Shown here piece by piece: positions 46,610-50,441 of a DNA stretch of 50,441 nucleotides. The DNA is from Terriglobales bacterium (lineage in GTDB: Bacteria > Acidobacteriota > Terriglobia > Terriglobales > Acidobacteriaceae). The first letter of the stretch is position 1; every line of letters begins with the position of its first letter. The notes under the pieces were generated by a model, which saw nothing but the letters and a program-made list of their open reading frames with translations, had not been told where the DNA came from and searched no databases. The stretch is taken from positions 1 to 50,441 of the forward strand of contig DATIBR010000009.1 in NCBI GenBank assembly GCA_035457425.1, read 5' to 3'. Made by a program: the position numbers and the translations under genes.

Positions 46610-46623
46610 GTGACACGTATCAC
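46610..46623. promoter_or_regulatory. CRP/FNR-type operator candidate
   Basis: GTGACACGTATCAC is a perfect GTGA-N6-TCAC half-site pair, the binding pattern of CRP-family regulators. It lies 54 nt before the start of the RsbRD-like gene, which leads the 2-oxoacid oxidoreductase operon. The nearby GTCAC at 46597 adds an inverted arm. No convincing -10/-35 was placed. Confidence 0.45.
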
Positions 46624-46676
46624 ATCGGCGGAATGCCTCTGACCTCACACTGAAACGTGCAGGAAAGGGGCCTCCG

Positions 46677-47144
46677 GTGCTGAGTACTTATCGCCTCGTC
46701 CACCTGATCGAACAGGACGCCGCGGAGATGGCGAGCGGCCTGCTCGACGACATCGAGCGCGACCCGCGGGCCGCCGGCTATCTCGACAAAGTGCCGTCGG
46801 CCGAGCTGTGGAAGCGCGTCCACGAGATCTATCGCCATCTCGGTGAGTGGCTGGAAGAGCCCATCGGCGGCGCGGTGGAGCGCCGCTACCGCGAGATCGG
46901 CGGGCGTCGCGCCGCGCAGGGGCTCGAGCTCAGCAAGCTGCTCTACGTCATCCTCGCCACCAAGCGTTACCTCCACGACTACGTCCTGGCGCACCGCCCG
47001 AAGCAGGAGCAGCCGGCGGAGGTGATGGCCGACCTCGAGATGGAGACGCTGCTGGAAGAGTTTTACGACCAGGCGGTCGTATTCGCGACCGTGGGCTACG
47101 AGGAACGCAAGGCGCAGCTGTGCCAATGCGTCCCGAAGGGCTAG
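46677..47144 (+). CDS. RsbRD N-terminal-like helical sensor protein
   Basis: The 155-residue protein resembles the RsbT co-antagonist RsbRD N-terminal (globin-like helical) domain. Key text: LIEQDAAEMASGLLDDIERDP, LWKRVHEIYRHLGEWLEEP, VERRYREIGGRRAAQGLELSKLLYVILATKRYLHDYV. There is no STAS domain after it, so it is a stand-alone sensor-like module, perhaps binding a small ligand. The start is GTG at 46677 with GGAAAGGGG upstream. It is first in a unit with the CoA-transferase (15 nt apart), which suggests it senses or modulates the pathway. The family call is by recollection of the pattern. Confidence 0.7.
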   Translation: MLSTYRLVHLIEQDAAEMASGLLDDIERDPRAAGYLDKVPSAELWKRVHEIYRHLGEWLEEPIGGAVERRYREIGGRRAAQGLELSKLLYVILATKRYLHDYVLAHRPKQEQPAEVMADLEMETLLEEFYDQAVVFATVGYEERKAQLCQCVPKG

Positions 47145-47158
47145 GGAGGCCCGAAGCC

Positions 47159-48487
47159 ATGAGCTGGGAGACGGAATACAAGAAGAAGCTGACGACGGCG
47201 CCGGAGGCGGTGCGCGGGATCCGCAGCGGGATGCGGGTGTACATCCAGCCCGGCTGCGCGGAGCCCGAGGCCCTGGTGGGTGCGCTGATGGAGCGCGCGC
47301 CCATGGTGCACGACGTGGAGATCGTCCACCTGCTCACGCTGGGACGCGCGGATTACATCCGGCCGGAGATGGCGGGACACTTCCGGCACAACGCGTTCTT
47401 CATCGGCGGGAACGTGCGCGAGGCGGTGAACGACGGCCGCGCGGACTACACGCCGGTGATGCTGAGCGAGATCGAAAGCCTGTTCGAGTCCGGGGCCATG
47501 CCGCTCGACGTCGCGCTGATCCAGGTGTCGCCGCCGGACGCGCACGGGTTCTGCAGCTTCGGCGTCGGCATCGACACCACGCTCACCGCGGCGCGCGTCG
47601 CCGACATCGTGATCGCGCAGGTGAACGCCGAGATGCCGCGCACCTTCGGCGACAGCTTCATCCACGTGCATGACCTCGACCTGATCGTGGAGGCGAACCA
47701 GCCGCTGTGCGAGCTGCCGCCGCACGAGGTCTCGCCGATGCATCGCGCGATCGCCCGCAACGTGGCCGACCTGATCGACGACGGCGCGACGCTGCAGCTC
47801 GGGATCGGCGGCATCCCCGACGCGGTGCTTCCCTTCCTCATGGACCGGCGCGACCTGGGTATCCACACCGAGCTGATCTCCGACAACGTCATCCCGCTGA
47901 TCGAGGCCGGCATCATCACCGGCGCGCGCAAGACCTTCAAGCCGCGCAAGATCATCCTGGGCTTCCTGCTGGGGACGAAGCGGCTGTTCGACTTCGCCGA
48001 CAACAACCCCATCTTCGAGTTCCATCCCTCGGCGTACACCAACGACCCGGCGTTCATCGCGCGCAACGACAACATGGTCGCGGTGAATTCCGCGCTGCAG
48101 ATCGACCTGACCGGCCAGGTCTGCTCGGACTCGATGGGCACGCAGTTCTACAGCGGCATCGGCGGGCAGGTCGACTTCATCCGCGGCGCCTCGCGGGCGA
48201 AGGGTGGCAAGCCCATCATCGCGTTGCCCTCGACCGCCAAGGGCGACACCATCTCGCGCATCGCGCCCACGCTCACGCCCGGTTCGGGCGTAGTGACCTC
48301 GCGCGGCGCCGTGCACTACGTGGTCACCGAGTACGGCACGGCGTACCTGCATGGAAAATCGATCCGGCAGCGCGCGGAATCGCTCATCGCGATCGCGCAC
48401 CCCAAGTTCCGTAACGAGCTGTACGAATACTGCGAGCGGACGAAGTGGCTGAACCACACCACGCCGGCGCTCGCGGCTGCGAGGTAA
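47159..48487 (+). CDS. Acetyl-CoA hydrolase/transferase family CoA-transferase
   Basis: The 442-residue enzyme belongs to the class I CoA-transferases of the 4-hydroxybutyrate / acetate CoA-transferase type. Motifs: VYIQPGCAEPEALVGALME, FIGGNVREAVNDGRADYTPVMLSEI, VSPPDAHGFCSFGVGID, the glycine-rich LGIGGIPDAVLPFL, and VTEYGTAYLHGKSIRQRAESLIAIAHPKFR near the end. SDSMGTQFYSGIGGQVDF matches the catalytic region. It would move CoA between acetyl-CoA and another acid. GGAGG lies 9 nt before the ATG at 47159. It is followed 3 nt later by the ferredoxin of the 2-oxoacid oxidoreductase, so the two act in one pathway, probably branched-chain or hydroxy acid breakdown. Confidence 0.9.
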   Translation: MSWETEYKKKLTTAPEAVRGIRSGMRVYIQPGCAEPEALVGALMERAPMVHDVEIVHLLTLGRADYIRPEMAGHFRHNAFFIGGNVREAVNDGRADYTPVMLSEIESLFESGAMPLDVALIQVSPPDAHGFCSFGVGIDTTLTAARVADIVIAQVNAEMPRTFGDSFIHVHDLDLIVEANQPLCELPPHEVSPMHRAIARNVADLIDDGATLQLGIGGIPDAVLPFLMDRRDLGIHTELISDNVIPLIEAGIITGARKTFKPRKIILGFLLGTKRLFDFADNNPIFEFHPSAYTNDPAFIARNDNMVAVNSALQIDLTGQVCSDSMGTQFYSGIGGQVDFIRGASRAKGGKPIIALPSTAKGDTISRIAPTLTPGSGVVTSRGAVHYVVTEYGTAYLHGKSIRQRAESLIAIAHPKFRNELYEYCERTKWLNHTTPALAAAR

Positions 48488-48490
48488 CTC

Positions 48491-48757
48491 ATGGCACAAG
48501 CACGGGGATCGGTGCGGATCGATGCGATGGAGTGCAAAGGCTGCGGGCTGTGCGTGGAATCGTGCCCACCCAAGTGCCTCGCGCTCGAGCAGGGGTTGAG
48601 CGCGATGGGCGTGCATCCCGCCGCGTACTCGGGCGAAGGCTGCACGGGCTGCGGCATCTGCTTCTACTGCTGCCCGGAGCCGGGCGCGATCACGGTGATG
48701 CGCATCGCGGCTTCGGGAGCCACGTTCAAGGAGGCGGAGCATGCGGCAACTGTGTAA
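48491..48757 (+). CDS. 2x[4Fe-4S] ferredoxin, delta subunit of 2-oxoacid oxidoreductase
   Basis: The 88-residue protein carries two cluster-binding motifs: [15 protein letters not shown] and [16 protein letters not shown] roughly 20-residue spacer separates them. The arrangement fits the fused ferredoxin (delta) subunit of 2-oxoacid:ferredoxin oxidoreductases of the Vor/Kor type, passing electrons from the TPP subunit to soluble ferredoxin. Its stop overlaps the alpha-subunit start by 17 nt. Confidence 0.93.
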   Translation: MAQARGSVRIDAMECKGCGLCVESCPPKCLALEQGLSAMGVHPAAYSGEGCTGCGICFYCCPEPGAITVMRIAASGATFKEAEHAATV

Positions 48758-49796
48758 AGGCAACGTCGCAGTCATCAAGGGCGCCATCGCGGCCGGATGC
48801 CGCCGCTATTTCGGCTATCCCATCACGCCGGCCAGCGAGATCGCGGAGGCCGCGGCGCTCTACTTCCCCGAGATCGGCGGGACATTCCTGCAGGCGGAGA
48901 GCGAGGTTTCGGCCATCAACATGGTCTACGGGGCGGCGTCGGCGGGCGAGCGCGTGATGACCGGCTCCTCGGGTCCGGGTCTGTCGCTGATGCAGGAAGG
49001 GATCTCGTACCTGGCCGGCTCGGAGCTGCCGGCGGTCATCGTGGACATCATGCGCGGCGGGCCGGGCCTGGGCAACATCGCGCCCGAGCAAAGCGACTAC
49101 TTCGCCACGGTGAAAGGCGGCGGCCACGGCAACTATCGCAACTTCGTGGTTGCGCCGTCATCGGTGCAGGAGATGGCCACGCTCACCATGCTGGCGTTCG
49201 ACCTGGCGGATCGCTATCGCAACCCGGCGATCGTGCTGGCCGACGGTTTTATCGGGCAGATGATCGAGCCGCTCGACCTGGAGTTCGAGGCGCACGAGGC
49301 GCCGTCCAAGGATTGGGCGGTGCTGGGCACGCCGGAGACCCGCAAGAACCTCATCAGCTCCATCTTCCTGGAGCCGGACGAACTGGAAGCGCACCAGCAG
49401 CACCTGGAGAGCAAGTACCGGCTGGCGCAGCAGCTGGAAGTGCGGCACGAGACCTACATGGCCGACGACGCGGAGATCCTGCTGGTCGGCTACGGCATCG
49501 TTTCGCGCGTGCTGCGCTCGGTGGTGGAGAAAGCCCGCGCACAAGGCATGAAGGTCGGGCTCTTCCGGCCCATCACGCTGTGGCCCTTCCCGAGCGGAGC
49601 GCTGCGCGAAGCGGCGCGCGCCGTGGACCGCGTGCACGTGGTCGAGCTGAGCAATGGGCAGATGGTCGAAGACGTGAAGCTGGCGCTCAACGGCGAGGTT
49701 CAAGTGGGCTGCTACAGCCGCGTCGGCGGCAACGTGCCCTCGGCCGAGGAGATCCACGAGCAGGTGCTGCAACCCACGATGGTCGGACGGCGGTAA
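48741..49796 (+). CDS. vorB: 2-oxoacid:ferredoxin oxidoreductase subunit alpha (VorB-like)
   Basis: The 351-residue protein is the pyrimidine-binding (alpha) subunit. Motifs: [85 protein letters not shown], and a C-terminal domain with [20 protein letters not shown] and [12 protein letters not shown]. The length and sequence are closest to the 3-methyl-2-oxobutanoate (VorB) / 2-oxoglutarate (KorA) type, without the fused gamma domain. GGAGG lies before the ATG, inside the ferredoxin gene, so translation is coupled. It catalyses oxidative decarboxylation of a 2-oxoacid to acyl-CoA with reduced ferredoxin. Confidence 0.93.
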   Translation: MRQLCKGNVAVIKGAIAAGCRRYFGYPITPASEIAEAAALYFPEIGGTFLQAESEVSAINMVYGAASAGERVMTGSSGPGLSLMQEGISYLAGSELPAVIVDIMRGGPGLGNIAPEQSDYFATVKGGGHGNYRNFVVAPSSVQEMATLTMLAFDLADRYRNPAIVLADGFIGQMIEPLDLEFEAHEAPSKDWAVLGTPETRKNLISSIFLEPDELEAHQQHLESKYRLAQQLEVRHETYMADDAEILLVGYGIVSRVLRSVVEKARAQGMKVGLFRPITLWPFPSGALREAARAVDRVHVVELSNGQMVEDVKLALNGEVQVGCYSRVGGNVPSAEEIHEQVLQPTMVGRR

Positions 49797-49807
49797 GGAG
49801 GCAGGCT

Positions 49808-50441
49808 GTGGCGGAATACACGACGATCCACGAGAAGTCGCCGGCGTTCTACGACAACTACGACCGGAAGAGCGAGCTGCAGCACCAGACGCACTACTGC
49901 CCCGGCTGCGGCCACGGCGTGGCGCACAAGCTCATCGCCGAGACCATCGCCGAGATGGGGCTGCAGGACCGCGCCATCTTCGTGAGCCCGGTGGGCTGCT
50001 CCGTCTTCGCCTACTACTACTTCGACACCGGGAACGTGCAGGCCTCGCACGGGCGCACCCCGGCCGTGGCGACCGGCCTGAAGCGCTCCCGTCCGGACTC
50101 GATCGTGATCGCGTACCAAGGGGACGGCGACCTGGCCGCCATCGGGACGGCCGAGATCGTGCACGCCGCGAACCGCGGCGAGCACATCACCGTCTTCTTC
50201 ATCAACAACGCCATCTACGGCATGACCGGCGGCCAGATGGCCCCCACCACGCTGCTGGGGCAAAGCTCCACCACCACGCCCTGGGGCCGGCGCGCCTCCA
50301 ACGAGGGCTTCCCCATCCACGTGTGCGAGCTGCTGGCCACGCTGGAAGCCCCGGTGTACATCGAGCGGGTAGCGCTCTCCGACAACAAGAACATCATGCG
50401 CGCGCGCCGCGCCGTCCGCAAAGCCATCGAGTTGCAACAGC
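49808..50441 (+). CDS. 2-oxoacid:ferredoxin oxidoreductase subunit beta, cut by window end
   Basis: The frame starts at GTG 49808 with TAAGGAGG upstream and runs off the end without a stop (about 211 residues seen). It is the TPP-binding beta subunit: HYCPGCGHGVAHKL with the cluster cysteine pair, SPVGCSVFAYYYF, and the TPP motif GDGDLAAIGTAEIVHAANRGE ending in INNAIYGMTGGQ. QSSTTTPWGRRA and VYIERVALSD follow. The Cys motif and YGMTGGQMAPTT text are typical of Kor/Vor beta. It starts 11 nt after vorB. A gamma subunit gene is expected just beyond the window. Confidence 0.95.
   Translation, partial: MAEYTTIHEKSPAFYDNYDRKSELQHQTHYCPGCGHGVAHKLIAETIAEMGLQDRAIFVSPVGCSVFAYYYFDTGNVQASHGRTPAVATGLKRSRPDSIVIAYQGDGDLAAIGTAEIVHAANRGEHITVFFINNAIYGMTGGQMAPTTLLGQSSTTTPWGRRASNEGFPIHVCELLATLEAPVYIERVALSDNKNIMRARRAVRKAIELQQ

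Noticed and set aside
1-50441. Prophage, insertion sequence, toxin-antitoxin or CRISPR content
   Set aside because: No transposase, integrase, phage structural gene, Cas gene, or regularly spaced repeat array was seen in any frame or strand.

Overview
The window is about 50 kb of GC-rich bacterial chromosome with dense, mostly chromosomal housekeeping gene content. There is no phage, transposase, integrase or CRISPR array. The mix points to an Acidobacteriota genome, probably Terriglobia-like: a bactofilin, a fused LptF/LptG permease, two GH57 glucan enzymes, a lone nuoB, many Sec-exported proteins of unknown function, and short dispersed repeats between genes. This assignment is inference from gene content, not from a marker tree.

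Layout. 1-9.7 kb (minus strand): a cut-off amidohydrolase, an M20 peptidase and NAD synthetase (nadE) as one unit, then a secreted unknown, a CPBP protease, a GHMP kinase, a PLP decarboxylase, a beta-propeller protein and nuoB. 9.8-18 kb: DUF4256 protein, monofunctional transglycosylase (mtgA) with a large coiled-coil membrane protein, a zinc MDR dehydrogenase, the xdhC / MobA-like / HAD operon (molybdenum cofactor handling), and a secreted Ig-like protein closed by a strong terminator. 18-22.7 kb: an IscU/NifU-like scaffold lacking its third cysteine, a BtuF-like / free-Met-sulfoxide reductase / MutT operon, an Nramp-related transporter, and a redoxin whose active-site codon is TGA (a probable selenoprotein). 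22.7-30.3 kb: GH57 hydrolase, LptFG, two small membrane proteins, an MsbA-like ABC exporter. 30.3-36.9 kb: a very large exported coiled-coil protein, a geranylgeranyl-reductase-like flavoprotein, a methyltransferase, bactofilin, then a 689-nt gene-free stretch. That stretch holds a good promoter with an overlapping operator-like palindrome and a roughly 300-nt structured transcript ending in an intrinsic terminator. 36.9-46.5 kb: mazG / GNAT / MenC-type operon, GH57 branching enzyme, aldehyde dehydrogenase, Tat-exported flavoprotein, metallophosphoesterase, tRNA-Gln. 46.6-50.4 kb: RsbRD-like sensor, CoA-transferase and a 2-oxoacid:ferredoxin oxidoreductase operon cut by the window end.

How the parts relate. 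Many neighbours overlap by 1-4 nt (ATGA, GTGA, TGATG), so translational coupling is common. At seven transcription-unit starts a TANNNT -10 hexamer lies only 6-8 nt before the start codon, which implies leaderless mRNAs. Most other starts have a clear Shine-Dalgarno sequence. The most notable items are the in-frame TGA redoxin (21579-22070), the structured RNA candidate (35615-35917), the leaderless promoter pattern, and a GNAT/enolase-superfamily pair that recalls the N-succinylamino acid racemase pathway.
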